Below are positions 33,865 to 42,234 of a stretch of 64,000 nt of DNA, in pieces. The stretch is from JAJRXC01 sp047639555 (GTDB lineage Bacteria > Actinomycetota > Acidimicrobiia > Acidimicrobiales > Aldehydirespiratoraceae). The stretch lies in contig JBLIOE010000005.1 of assembly GCA_047639555.1 (NCBI GenBank), positions 1 to 64,000 on the forward strand, read 5' to 3'. The notes under the pieces are model-generated. The model was not told the origin of the DNA. It made no database searches and worked only from the letters and a program-made list of their open reading frames with translations. The position numbers and the translations under genes are program-made. Every line of letters starts with the position of its first letter. Position 1 is the first letter of the stretch.

Positions 33865-34392
33865 ATGATCCCAGATCTCCAGCGTGTGCTTGAGCCCGCG
33901 TATCTCGAAGGGCTCGGCGACGCCGCGACCGAAGACCTACGGACGAAGCGTGGTGAATGCACCGATCTCGAAAACGGTGCGTCCTACGTTCGGCGCCTCG
34001 CCCAGGGCCGCCTCGATGTCATCTCGGCCGAGATCAACTATCGCGCCGAGGGTGGTGGCGGCGATCTTGCCGATCTGGTGGCCCGTTTGCCCGAACTGCT
34101 GAGCGATGGCGTTCGCGCCCCGGGCTCTGGCCGCATTGATCAAGAACTCGATCCGCCTGAGGACGTTGTCGTTCCGCTGAATGAGCTGCTCGACAATGTG
34201 GTTGGTCCGTCGATCATGACCGAGGTCGCAACTCTGGGCGACGACGATCTGTCTGCGGCCGTCATTGCGCTGCGTAACTTCGAAGAAAAGCTCTCCTCGA
34301 GTCGTCGCTCACTGCACGATGGGATCGATACGATCAATGACGAGCTCGCCCGACGTATCGCCGGCGGAGAGTCACCCACCGCTCCCGCATGA
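33865..34392 (+). CDS. RsiG-like c-di-GMP-responsive anti-sigma factor
   Basis: 175 residues, helical. RsiG of Streptomyces binds c-di-GMP through two copies of E(X)3S(X)2R(X)3Q(X)3D and then holds the flagellar-type sigma factor WhiG inactive. Here the first helix has E36, S40, R43, Q47 and D51, an exact match, and the second has E140, S144, R147, H151 and D155, the same spacing with His for Gln. That identifies it as an RsiG homologue with two antiparallel helices able to bind a c-di-GMP dimer. The cognate sigma factor is not in this window. ATG 33865 follows AGAGAAAA; GTG 33844 is an alternative. mshA follows at 34460. Confidence 0.82.
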   Translation: MIPDLQRVLEPAYLEGLGDAATEDLRTKRGECTDLENGASYVRRLAQGRLDVISAEINYRAEGGGGDLADLVARLPELLSDGVRAPGSGRIDQELDPPEDVVVPLNELLDNVVGPSIMTEVATLGDDDLSAAVIALRNFEEKLSSSRRSLHDGIDTINDELARRIAGGESPTAPA

Positions 34393-34459
34393 CGATCGCC
34401 CGTGCCTCCGTTCGCTTCGGCAGGGAATGTTCTTTGTCACAAGAGCGTTGGAACATCTC

Positions 34460-35671
34460 GTGAGCCGTGTCGCCGTTCTGTCTCTTCATACTTCGCCCCT
34501 TGTCCAGCCCGGGCTTGGTGATGCGGGTGGCATGAATGTCTATATCCGCGAGCTGGTTTCCTCGCTGGCGCAGGCTGGCGCCGAGGCCACTGTCTACGTG
34601 CGCCGCTGGACTCATGATCTTCCCGATGTGGTTGAGGTCGAACCCGGCTTCCGGGTGGTTCACGTTGATGCCGGTCCGATCGATCTTGCCAAGGAAGATC
34701 TCCCGGAGATCGTCGATGAATACACCGAACGGGTTGGTCAGCTTCTCGCCGAGCAGCCGGCCGATGTGATCCATGCCAACTACTGGCTCTCGGGTGTGGC
34801 CGGCCACCGGCTCAAACATCAGCTCGATCTCCCGCTTGTCACCACCTTCCACACGCTGGCCCGAGTCAAAGCCGAAACGGGCGACGCCGAACCACAACGG
34901 CGCATCGATGCCGAAGCGGAGGTCATCCGCTGCGCCGATGTGATCACCGCCAATTCGATCACCGAGCTCCACGAGCTCGTCAATCACTATGGGGCCGATC
35001 CCGACCGAGTCGAAGTCGTGCCTCCAGGGGTTGACCACGCATTCTTTTCGCCCGGCACCCAAGATGGTGCTCGCCAGGCGCTGGGGCTCGGCCCCGCACC
35101 AATCCTGCTCTTCGTGGGCCGCATCCAACCACTCAAGGGTGTCGATGTCGCCGTTGAAGCGCTGGCCGAACTCGGCCTCGCCGAGGCTCGCCTGCTGATT
35201 GTGGGCGGATCCAGCGGTCTCGAAGGCGACGACGAGGTGCACAAGATCGAAAAGCTCATCGCCGATCGTGGTCTCGTCGATCGGGTCACGATGATTCCGC
35301 CGCAGCCGCACCATGTGCTGTCCACCTACTATCGCGCCGCCGATGTCTGCCTGGTGCCGTCGCGCAGTGAGTCGTTTGGGCTCGTAGCGCTCGAGGCCGC
35401 CGCCTGTGGTACGCCAGTGGTTGCTTCCGATGTTGGTGGGCTTCGCACGCTCATCGAAGAGGGCCGCACGGGTTTCCGGATCTCCGGGCGCGACCCGGGA
35501 GACTTTGCGGCGGCCAGTCGCCGCATCCTCGACTCGCCTCTCCTGGCCGACGAGCTCTCACGCAACGCGGCCGCCTCGGCCCAGTCCTACACGTGGACAA
35601 CCATGGCGGCCCGCCTGCGTCGCGTTTACGACGACCTGAGCTTGCGCGAGCCGGTCGACTGTCTCGCCTAG
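34460..35671 (+). CDS. mshA: D-inositol-3-phosphate glycosyltransferase (mycothiol synthesis)
   Basis: 403 residues, GT-B fold of family 4. MshA joins GlcNAc from UDP-GlcNAc to inositol-3-phosphate, the first step in mycothiol synthesis. Signature features: SRVAVLSLHTSPLVQPGLGD then AGGMNVYIREL near the start, ANYWLSGVAG, VTTFHTLARVKAETG, PPGVDHAFFSPG, the nucleotide site LLFVGRIQPLKG and PSRSESFGLVALEAAACGTP. Length matches known MshA. GTG 34460 follows GGAA by eight bases; ATG 34427 would add eleven residues. A YbjN gene follows five bases later, an arrangement also seen in mycobacteria. Confidence 0.9.
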   Translation: MSRVAVLSLHTSPLVQPGLGDAGGMNVYIRELVSSLAQAGAEATVYVRRWTHDLPDVVEVEPGFRVVHVDAGPIDLAKEDLPEIVDEYTERVGQLLAEQPADVIHANYWLSGVAGHRLKHQLDLPLVTTFHTLARVKAETGDAEPQRRIDAEAEVIRCADVITANSITELHELVNHYGADPDRVEVVPPGVDHAFFSPGTQDGARQALGLGPAPILLFVGRIQPLKGVDVAVEALAELGLAEARLLIVGGSSGLEGDDEVHKIEKLIADRGLVDRVTMIPPQPHHVLSTYYRAADVCLVPSRSESFGLVALEAAACGTPVVASDVGGLRTLIEEGRTGFRISGRDPGDFAAASRRILDSPLLADELSRNAAASAQSYTWTTMAARLRRVYDDLSLREPVDCLA

Positions 35672-35675
35672 CGCT

Positions 35676-36140
35676 GTGCAATCGCCGCCCGCTTCCGCGG
35701 AAGAACTCGCTGCGCTCGAAGCGCACATAGATGCCTGGTTGGCGGCCGAACAAGAAGCCAACCCGGCTATCGAGGCGGTCGAGCGGTCCGACGACGACCT
35801 CACTCGTTGGTTCATCCGGTTGCGGGGCGAAGAGAAAGACGTGTGGACCGCCTGGTGGACGCTTGGCCAGCGCACGCTCTCGTTTGAGACCTATCTGATG
35901 CCGTCGCCGGAGGAGAACCGGCTCGAAGTCTTCGAGCACCTCCTTCGTCGCAATCGCAAGCTCACTGGTTTACAGCTCGAGATCGGGGAGGAAGAGGGCA
36001 TCTTTGTTCGCGGCTCACTTCCGGTTGCTGCGGTCACTGATGCGGAGCTCGATCGAATCTTGGGCTCGATGTGGGCCGCGGTTGAGTTGGTGTTTCGTCC
36101 CGCGATGCGCCTCGGGTACGGCGACCGATTCAAGGGGTAA
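35676..36140 (+). CDS. YbjN domain-containing protein
   Basis: 154 residues, starting with GTG. The YbjN-type fold is indicated by RWFIRLRGEEKDVWTAWWTL, LSFETYLMPSPEENRLEVFE and the late DRILGSMWAAVELVF. YbjN domains resemble type III secretion chaperones and have no assigned enzymatic activity. Its position right behind mshA suggests a role linked to mycothiol or redox stress, but there is no direct evidence. It ends the mshA transcription unit; a promoter-like element follows. Confidence 0.8.
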   Translation: MQSPPASAEELAALEAHIDAWLAAEQEANPAIEAVERSDDDLTRWFIRLRGEEKDVWTAWWTLGQRTLSFETYLMPSPEENRLEVFEHLLRRNRKLTGLQLEIGEEEGIFVRGSLPVAAVTDAELDRILGSMWAAVELVFRPAMRLGYGDRFKG

Positions 36141-36161
36141 GGTCGGCCTGGTGAAGTTTAG

Positions 36162-36189
36162 TTGACTTTCATATCGTCTCATGTAGATT
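36162..36189 (+). promoter_or_regulatory. Sigma-70-type promoter upstream of proC
   Basis: An AT-rich island in otherwise GC-rich sequence carries TTGACT at 36162 and TAGATT at 36184 with a 16-base spacer, close to the TTGACA/TATAAT consensus. It lies about 105 bases before the proC GTG and after the end of the YbjN gene, so proC probably has its own promoter. The 155-base gap contains no other open frame that I can support. Confidence 0.6.
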
Positions 36190-36294
36190 CATTCTCGAAC
36201 CCGATGGGGGCGCGGCGCTCGGGGAAGTGTGCCGGTCTTGCCTTCATCGGGTTTTCTGACTCGCGGCGCGATCTCGGCGGAATACTGTGCTGTT

Positions 36295-37083
36295 GTGACG
36301 AAACTTCAGATCATTGGTGGCGGCAAGATGGCCGAGGCACTCCTTGGCGGTCTCCTCGCCAACTCGTGGGCCCAGGCCGACGAGGTACACGTCGTCGAAC
36401 CGGTGGCCGTGCGGCGCGACGAACTTGCGGCCGCCTACCCAGGCCTCTCGGTTGGTGAGGCCTCGGTCCCGAGCGCCGATGCGGTGCTCGCGGTAAAGCC
36501 CAACATCGTGCCGCTCATCCTCGAGGGTCTCGCCAAAGCGGGAGTGTCGCGAGTGCTCTCGATCGCCGCGGGTGTTCGCACCAACGCGATCGAGGCCGGA
36601 CTCGCCGCCGGCGCCGCCGTCATTCGGGCGATGCCCAACACCCCCGCCCTCGTCGGTCAGGGCGCCGCAGGGATTGCCGGAGGGGCGGCCGCCAACCGCG
36701 CCGACATCGAGTGGGCGGCGGGCATTCTGTCGGCCGTTGGTCATGTCGAAGTCGTCTCCGAAGCGGATCTCGACGCCGTCACTGGTCTCTCCGGTTCCGG
36801 CCCCGCGTATGTGTTCCATCTTGCCGAGGGTCTGATCGCGGCGGGTATCGCTGAAGGTCTCGATCCCGCCACTGCCGACGCCCTTGCTCGTCAAACCCTG
36901 TTGGGCGCGGCCATGCTGCTGTCGCAGTCCGGCGAGGATCCCGGCACCCTGCGCGAGAACGTCACCTCGCCCAACGGCACAACTGCGGCGGGACTCGCCG
37001 TCTTCGCCGAACACGACTTCGTGGGATTGGTCGGCAAGGTCGTCCACGCCGCCGCCGAGCGATCACGAGAACTCGGCGCCTGA
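36295..37083 (+). CDS. proC: Pyrroline-5-carboxylate reductase
   Basis: 262 residues. ProC reduces pyrroline-5-carboxylate to proline with NAD(P)H, the last step of proline synthesis in the cytoplasm. Motifs: the dinucleotide site IIGGGKMAEAL (5-15), IRAMPNTPALVGQG, and the signature DAVTGLSGSGPAYVFHLAEG with TSPNGTT near the end. The GTG at 36295 gives the correct Rossmann start; the frame to 36229 is not conserved. It is followed after 43 bases by the SAM adenosyltransferase gene. Confidence 0.95.
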   Translation: MTKLQIIGGGKMAEALLGGLLANSWAQADEVHVVEPVAVRRDELAAAYPGLSVGEASVPSADAVLAVKPNIVPLILEGLAKAGVSRVLSIAAGVRTNAIEAGLAAGAAVIRAMPNTPALVGQGAAGIAGGAAANRADIEWAAGILSAVGHVEVVSEADLDAVTGLSGSGPAYVFHLAEGLIAAGIAEGLDPATADALARQTLLGAAMLLSQSGEDPGTLRENVTSPNGTTAAGLAVFAEHDFVGLVGKVVHAAAERSRELGA

Positions 37084-37126
37084 CCCGCCTACGTCGGTGA
37101 TCCATCGCACCGGTAGCGTCCTTGGT

Positions 37127-37993
37127 GTGACCGGCCGCTTCGACACTGTCTCCTTCCTTTCCGACTTCGGACACGGCGATGAATTCGTCGGAGTTGTGCA
37201 CTCCGTGGTCCGTTCGATTGCGCCGCACGCGGCGGTGGTCGACATCACCCACGGGATCGCCCCCTATGACACGCGCGCCGGCGGACTCGCGCTGGCGCGT
37301 GCGGCGAACTATCTGTGCCCCGGCGTAGTCATCGCCGTGGTCGATCCCGGTGTCGGCACCGATCGACGACCGATCGCAATCGAGGTGGGCGACGGTGCTT
37401 CATATCTTGTCGGCCCTGACAACGGTCTGCTCGCTCCGGCCGTTGGTCTGGTTGGCGGCGCCACCCGCGCCGTCGAGCTCAGCAATCCCGATTTCCGTCT
37501 CGAAGCGGCCGGCGGCGCAACGTTCGACGGACGCGACGTGTTCGCGCCCGCCGCGGCCCATCTGTGCAACGGCGTGCCCCTCACCGACCTTGGCCCCGAG
37601 ATCGAACCGGCCGGTCTGGTTCCGGGCATCTTGCCGGTCAGCCAGTTCCAGGACGGCCGCCTCGTCGCCGAGGTGCTTTGGGTTGATCGTTTCGGCAACT
37701 GCCAGCTCAACGTCGACCCGGTCGACCTGGCTCAGCTCGGCGATCAGCTGGCCGTGACCGTCTCCGGCGACGAGCGCATGGGGCTGCTTGCGGCTGCCTA
37801 TGACCAGATCCCCATCGGCCGTGTCGGGCTCGTCGTCGATTCCAGCGGCCTGTTGTCAATCGCCGTCGCTCGGTCGTCGGCCGCTCTCGAATTTGGTTTG
37901 TCCGAGGGCGATGAGATCACCATCTCCACCCTTGAGGGCAATCCCAATCCGGGAGTCGTCACTCCGGTTGAACTTGGAAGGCGCGACGCATGA
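37127..37993 (+). CDS. S-adenosyl-L-methionine hydroxide adenosyltransferase
   Basis: 288 residues of the DUF62/fluorinase-like family. Members split SAM into adenosine and methionine using water or hydroxide; only a few use fluoride or chloride. Motifs: FLSDFGHGDEFVGVVHSV at the start, DITHGIAPYDTRAGGLALA, VVDPGVGTDRRPI and VGPDNGLLAPA, and the C-terminal barrel with WVDRFGNCQLNV. The short loop found in true fluorinases is not evident. GTG 37127 fits the family start. The stop overlaps the ATG of a 29-residue membrane peptide. Confidence 0.9.
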   Translation: MTGRFDTVSFLSDFGHGDEFVGVVHSVVRSIAPHAAVVDITHGIAPYDTRAGGLALARAANYLCPGVVIAVVDPGVGTDRRPIAIEVGDGASYLVGPDNGLLAPAVGLVGGATRAVELSNPDFRLEAAGGATFDGRDVFAPAAAHLCNGVPLTDLGPEIEPAGLVPGILPVSQFQDGRLVAEVLWVDRFGNCQLNVDPVDLAQLGDQLAVTVSGDERMGLLAAAYDQIPIGRVGLVVDSSGLLSIAVARSSAALEFGLSEGDEITISTLEGNPNPGVVTPVELGRRDA

Positions 37994-38079
37994 GAAGCGG
38001 CACCACCCTGGTTATCGCGATCTTGTTGATGGCAATTCTGCTCGCTGGCGCGCTGCAGTTTTATCTGCTCGCTCGCTGA
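37990..38079 (+). CDS. 29-residue single-helix membrane peptide
   Basis: A complete small gene whose ATG overlaps the upstream stop (ATGA). The translation is MRSGTTLVIAILLMAILLAG followed by ALQFYLLAR: two positively charged ends and one hydrophobic helix of about 20 residues. It has the size and shape of bacterial single-pass small proteins that modulate larger membrane proteins. Coupling to the SAM adenosyltransferase indicates shared expression, not necessarily shared function. It ends two bases before the convergent ABC permease stop. Confidence 0.6.
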   Translation: MRSGTTLVIAILLMAILLAGALQFYLLAR

Positions 38080-38081
38080 TC

Positions 38082-38942
38082 TCAACTGTTGCCGGCTATC
38101 CGGTCGCGGGTGAATCGGGCCGCACCGCGCCATACGAGAAGGAGCGCAAGGATCCAGATTGCCGCGCCGATTCCGAGCGCGATGGGCACGTCGACGAGTA
38201 GCAGTCCGGTCGATTGGCCGATCGCCGCGAACACCAGCGGCAAGATCACCGCACCACCGAGCTGATTGGCTTCTTGCGTCGTACGGCATCGCGCCGACAC
38301 CCGAACCATGATCCCAAGTCCGAACGTGGCGACCGCAGGGGCAACCCAGAAGATCACCACGAGCCAAAGCTTGTTGGGCACGAGGAGGCCGTCGACGATC
38401 CCGAACGACACAAGGTTGGCGACCACGCAAAAACAGGCGAAGCCAATCCACGACACGGCGACCGCCGGAATGAAACAGGTGAGGAACTTTGCGATGAACA
38501 GGTCGCGATCGCTGACCGGCAGGTGGAGCAAGGTCTCCATCGTGCGGCGTTCTTTCTCGCCGGCGAATGCGTCCGCCGCGATTACAGCCGAGACCATAAG
38601 CGGCACGATCAGGAAGAGCGGCGCAAGCAGGAACCCCAGAACGAGCGTCAGCAACTGCTCCTCGGGCGGGAGCGCCAGGATCGGTTCGGCGAGGCCAGAT
38701 GGCAGCGAGTCGAGAAATTCGATGCGCCCGCCGGTGCGGCTGGCCTGACGAGCAGCGAAGCCGACGACGAGCGGGAGCACGACCATGAGCAGTGTCGGTA
38801 CCGCCAGCATCGGGATGACGACGGCCTTGCTCCGGCGCACCGCTCGGAGGTCACGGGCGATAATCGCCCGTATCGCAAGGATGTTGGGAGAGCGGTCGCT
38901 TTCGGCCGCGGTCTCGGCCGGGGGCGCAGCCAGCGTGGTCAC
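38082..38942 (-). CDS. ABC-2 type transporter permease
   Basis: 286 residues with about six helices and a large extracellular loop after helix 1, the layout of ABC-2/NatB-like exporters. A short cytoplasmic helix precedes helix 1 (IIARDLRAVRRSKAVVIPML), and GEKERRTMETLLHLPVSDRD is the typical coupling-helix motif contacting the ATPase. It overlaps the ATPase gene by four bases. The substrate is unknown; such pairs often export drugs, sodium or lipids. Confidence 0.88.
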   Translation of the reverse strand: MTTLAAPPAETAAESDRSPNILAIRAIIARDLRAVRRSKAVVIPMLAVPTLLMVVLPLVVGFAARQASRTGGRIEFLDSLPSGLAEPILALPPEEQLLTLVLGFLLAPLFLIVPLMVSAVIAADAFAGEKERRTMETLLHLPVSDRDLFIAKFLTCFIPAVAVSWIGFACFCVVANLVSFGIVDGLLVPNKLWLVVIFWVAPAVATFGLGIMVRVSARCRTTQEANQLGGAVILPLVFAAIGQSTGLLLVDVPIALGIGAAIWILALLLVWRGAARFTRDRIAGNS

Positions 38943-39892
38943 GTTCGCTCCGCCGCGAAGCCCGACTCGAGAGCGAAGTAGACGTCCTCCATCGAGGCCT
39001 CGCGAATCGTCGCACCGAACACGTCGATGTCGCGATCAGCGAGCGAGCGAAGGACGAGAGCCATGGTCTGCCGTTCGTGAATCGCGATCGTGGCGCCAGC
39101 GGCGCGGCCTTCGGCTCGCAAGACACCGGAGATCGATTCAATAAAGTCCAACACGGCCTGAGAGACCGGGCCGCCGAGATCGATGTCGGCGGGCACGCCG
39201 TCCCAGAGTTCTGCCGCGAGGGCGTCGGGTTTACCGATTGCTCGCAGGCGACCACGATCGAGGACGGCCATACGGTCGGCGACGCGTCCGGCCTCACCGA
39301 GAAAGTGGGTCGCGAGGAGAACGGTGCGTCCTTCTTCGCGCGCCAGCGTGCCGATGAGGTCGGTGACCTCTCGGGTCGCGGCGGGGTCGAGTCCGGAGGT
39401 CGGCTCGTCGAGGAACAGGATCTCCGGCTCGTGCAGCAAGGCGCGGGCGAGGGCGAGACGCTTGCGTTGGCCCGTGGAAGAACCAACGGTGCGGAGGTCG
39501 GCCATCTCGTTCATAGCGAACCGGTCGAGGTGATCGCCAACGCGTCGACGGGCCTCGGCGATAGTCATGCCTCGCATTCGAGCCGTGTACTCGAGGTTCT
39601 CGCGGGCGGTGAGGCGATCGTCGAGTCCGGCGTTCTCGGTGAGTACGCCCGTGAGTCGTCTCAGCTCATTGCCGTGAGTCGCGGGATCGAGGCCGAGCAC
39701 CGTGGCGCGTCCGCGGTCAGGAGTGAGGACTCCGTTGAGCATGCGGACTGTCGTGGTCTTTCCGGCTCCGTTCGGTCCGAGAAGCGCGAGCACTTCGCCG
39801 CGCTGGACATCAAGGTCGAGTCCATCGACGGCGATGCGGCCGTCGAATGACCGCGAGAGCGACCGGGCGGAGATCGTTACGTCCGAGACCAT
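38939..39892 (-). CDS. ABC transporter ATP-binding protein
   Basis: 317 residues. Walker A is LLGPNGAGKTTTVRML, the Q loop follows in GVLTENAGLDDRLT, the signature appears as SSTGQRKRLALARAL (in place of LSGGQ), Walker B is ILFLDEPTSGLDP and the switch is ATH. The C-terminal 80 residues match NatA-type exporters. With the next gene it forms an ABC-2 exporter. The TTG at 39904 is less likely than ATG 39892; the start lies one base after the CAP-domain gene's stop, so the three genes are one transcription unit. Confidence 0.92.
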   Translation of the reverse strand: MVSDVTISARSLSRSFDGRIAVDGLDLDVQRGEVLALLGPNGAGKTTTVRMLNGVLTPDRGRATVLGLDPATHGNELRRLTGVLTENAGLDDRLTARENLEYTARMRGMTIAEARRRVGDHLDRFAMNEMADLRTVGSSTGQRKRLALARALLHEPEILFLDEPTSGLDPAATREVTDLIGTLAREEGRTVLLATHFLGEAGRVADRMAVLDRGRLRAIGKPDALAAELWDGVPADIDLGGPVSQAVLDFIESISGVLRAEGRAAGATIAIHERQTMALVLRSLADRDIDVFGATIREASMEDVYFALESGFAAERT

Positions 39893-39893
39893 G

Positions 39894-40577
39894 TCAGGTC
39901 CCAATCGCGTCGAGCATCTCTAACAACGCCACGACACGCCCGGCGGTGATCGCGGGGGCCGGAAGTGGAGGGATCGTGGTGGTTGTTGGTGCCGGGGGCG
40001 CGGTCACGGGCGGCACCGGGGGAGCGGTAGTCGTCGGCGGGGCAGTCACGGGTGGCGCCGTGGGGGTGGGGGGAGCCGTGGTTGCCGGAACGGCACCAGG
40101 AAGTTGGAGGAATCGATGTGTGGTGTAGAGCGCAGAGTCTCTCCACACGACACCGACGCCGACCTGGGTGAACGACGGATCAATGATGTTGGCGAAGTGG
40201 CCGGAACTGGCGATGAAGGCGTCGACCAACACGTTGACGTTGGCGCCGACACCGACGTTCTCGCCGAGCTTGGCCCACGAGCCGCTGTAGCCCGAACTGA
40301 TGGGGCTGGCGTGGAAGATCTCGCCCGCATCCGCCATGACCTGAGAGTGGCCCCGAGACAGCGTCGAGAGCTCGGAGTTCACACTGAAAGCCGGAAGACC
40401 GTTGGCAGCGCGAACCCCATTGAGTGCAGCGACAAAGGCGGCCTCGTCGTTTGCCGTCGCGGCCGCCGGCTCGTCCGCGTGCGCCACGAGGGAACCGAGC
40501 GCCGCTAGGGCGGCGATAACAACGAAGACGGCGCGCCGAATATGACGCTGTCGACGAGTGTCCGGGGCGCGATTCAT
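39894..40577 (-). CDS. Secreted CAP-domain protein
   Basis: 227 residues. An N-terminal signal peptide (about 15-35) is followed by a CAP/SCP domain (about 40-155: FVAALNGVRAANGLPAFSVN, LSTLSRGHSQVMADAG, SGYSGSWAKLGENVGVGANV and HFANIIDPSFTQVGVGVVW), then a Pro/Thr/Ala-rich tail of about 45 residues and a short C-terminal helix (RVVALLEMLDAIGT). CAP domains bind lipids or act as peptidase-like modules in many bacteria; the exact role here is unknown. ATG 40577 gives the signal peptide. The stop overlaps the ABC ATPase start region. Confidence 0.85.
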   Translation of the reverse strand: MNRAPDTRRQRHIRRAVFVVIAALAALGSLVAHADEPAAATANDEAAFVAALNGVRAANGLPAFSVNSELSTLSRGHSQVMADAGEIFHASPISSGYSGSWAKLGENVGVGANVNVLVDAFIASSGHFANIIDPSFTQVGVGVVWRDSALYTTHRFLQLPGAVPATTAPPTPTAPPVTAPPTTTAPPVPPVTAPPAPTTTTIPPLPAPAITAGRVVALLEMLDAIGT

Positions 40578-40658
40578 GACGTCCTTCCCATCGGCTGGTT
40601 GGGGGCAATCCTTAAGGCCCAGACGGCGATCTCCCGAGAGTCGTGGCATCATCAGCGG

Positions 40659-42155
40659 GTGAACTTGGCCACGCTTCTCGAAGACCACCCCGGTGACCGG
40701 ACGGCAATCGTCGCGGCCGGTGATCGCATTGGCTATGGCCGACTTCGCGACGAGATCGACGCGACACGCGGGGTGCTGTCCAGTCTGGGCCTCGAGCAAG
40801 GCGATCGCATCGCGATTTTGTGTGGCACGAACCCTCGTTTTGTTCGCGCCTGGTTTGCCATCATTGGTGCCGGTTTTGTTGCTGTGCCGTTGAATCCGCA
40901 GGCACCGGGCCCAGAGATTGAACGGGAGTTGGCCGCCGTCAACGCCCGAGCCGTGATCGCCGGTCCGGCCGGCATCGCGCCGCTGCGAGACCTCGACCGC
41001 TCAGCAGTTCCCCACCTTCAACACGTGCTCGTGCCCACTGGCACAGACCTCGAAGGGGCGGTTGACCTTGACGAAGCAATGGAGTTCGATAGCGGGTCCC
41101 CCATCGTCGAACGCAGCGAAGACGACCTTTGTGCGCTGCTGTTCACGAGCGGCACGGCCGGCAGTCCGAAGGCGGCGATGCTGTCACACGGCAATTTCGC
41201 GTCGAACATTCGCCAGATGTTGTCTCGGCCGGACCAGGTCACGCGTCCCGACGACGTTTCCATCTGTGTCGTGCCCATGTTCCACGTGCTGGGGCTCAAC
41301 TCGATTCTCAATCTCTCGATGTGGGTCGGCAGCACGCTGGTGCTCGTCGAACGATTCGATCCGGCCTCGATGGTCGATCTGATCGAACACGAGAAGGTCA
41401 CTGTGCTCGCCGGACCTCCCACTATGTGGTCGGCGCTCACCCTGGTTGATGGCATCGGTACCGAGTCCTTCGCCTCGCTGCGACTGGCGGTGTCGGGTGC
41501 CGCGGCGATCCCTGACCGCGTCGTGCGTGACGCTGAGGAACGGCTCGGCTTTCGTATCTATGAGGGTTACGGCCTGACCGAGGCGAGCCCCTCGGTCACC
41601 ATTTCGTCGGGCGCCGATTCCCCGATTGGGTCGATTGGTCGTCCCATTCCTGGTGTCGAGGTGCGGTTGGTCGACACCGACGGCGACGATGTCTATATCG
41701 GCGACGCGGGCGAGCTTCTAGTCAGCGGTCCAAACGTGTTCCAGGGTTACCTGAACGACCCCGACACCACCGCCCGCGTGATCGATACCGATGGGTGGCT
41801 CCACACCGGCGACATGGCGGTCGTCGACGACGACGGATTCCTGTTCCTCGTTGATCGCTCCAAGGACCTCATCATCGTGAGCGGCTTCAATGTTTACCCC
41901 GCTGAGGTTGAGCGCGTCCTCGTCACCCACCCGTCGGTCGAAGATGCCGGCGTGGTCGGCGTGCCCCATCCCCATAGTGGTGAAGCCGTGAAGGCCTTCG
42001 TAGTCGCCGCCGAAGAACGGACCGTAGAAGAGGACGAGCTCATCGAGTGGTGCGCCACCGAGCTCGCCCGTTACAAGTGCCCGACCAAGGTCGATGTGGT
42101 CGACGAGATCCCGCGCGGCATGGGCGGCAAGGTGCTCCGCCGCGAACTCCGCTAG
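40659..42155 (+). CDS. AMP-dependent acyl-CoA synthetase/ligase
   Basis: 498 residues of the ANL superfamily. The AMP-binding signature is LLFTSGTAGSPKAAMLSH, followed by YEGYGLTEASP, GWLHTGDMAVVDDDGF and SKDLIIVSGFNVYPAEVERV; the C-terminal catalytic Lys is in RGMGGKVLRREL. It activates a carboxylic acid to acyl-AMP and then acyl-CoA; fatty acid is most likely but the chain length is not readable. GTG 40659 begins the family N-terminus; the open frame to 40542 crosses the CAP gene's start. It is followed by a repeat-rich gap and rex. Confidence 0.93.
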   Translation: MNLATLLEDHPGDRTAIVAAGDRIGYGRLRDEIDATRGVLSSLGLEQGDRIAILCGTNPRFVRAWFAIIGAGFVAVPLNPQAPGPEIERELAAVNARAVIAGPAGIAPLRDLDRSAVPHLQHVLVPTGTDLEGAVDLDEAMEFDSGSPIVERSEDDLCALLFTSGTAGSPKAAMLSHGNFASNIRQMLSRPDQVTRPDDVSICVVPMFHVLGLNSILNLSMWVGSTLVLVERFDPASMVDLIEHEKVTVLAGPPTMWSALTLVDGIGTESFASLRLAVSGAAAIPDRVVRDAEERLGFRIYEGYGLTEASPSVTISSGADSPIGSIGRPIPGVEVRLVDTDGDDVYIGDAGELLVSGPNVFQGYLNDPDTTARVIDTDGWLHTGDMAVVDDDGFLFLVDRSKDLIIVSGFNVYPAEVERVLVTHPSVEDAGVVGVPHPHSGEAVKAFVVAAEERTVEEDELIEWCATELARYKCPTKVDVVDEIPRGMGGKVLRRELR

Positions 42156-42174
42156 CTACTCACGGCGCGTGCGC

Positions 42175-42222
42175 GTTCGTCCGCTTGTGTGTTCGTCCGC
42201 TTGTGCGCTTGTCTGCTTGTGA
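42175..42222 (+). repeat. Three 16-bp tandem repeats before rex
   Basis: Two nearly identical 16-base units (gttcgtccgcttgtg plus one base) run directly into a third, more divergent unit (gcttgtctgcttgtga), each ending in TTGTG. The third TTGTG is the left half of the predicted Rex operator. The repeats place several Rex-like half-sites 16 bases apart. Confidence 0.75.
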
Positions 42223-42234
42223 AAGTGATCACGA
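42217..42234 (+). promoter_or_regulatory. Predicted Rex operator (autoregulation)
   Basis: TTGTGA-AAGTGA-TCACGA matches the 18-bp Rex consensus TTGTGA-N6-TCACAA at all but one position. It lies 19 bases before the rex GTG and overlaps the likely -35 region of a promoter whose -10 (TACTGT) is at 42241. When NADH/NAD+ is low, Rex should bind here and repress its own operon with hemACDBL. Confidence 0.8.

Noticed and set aside
39950..40100. Gly/Val-rich open frame on the plus strand resembling a repetitive surface protein
   Set aside because: It is the complement of the Pro/Thr-rich tail of the CAP-domain protein on the minus strand, which has signal peptide and domain support.
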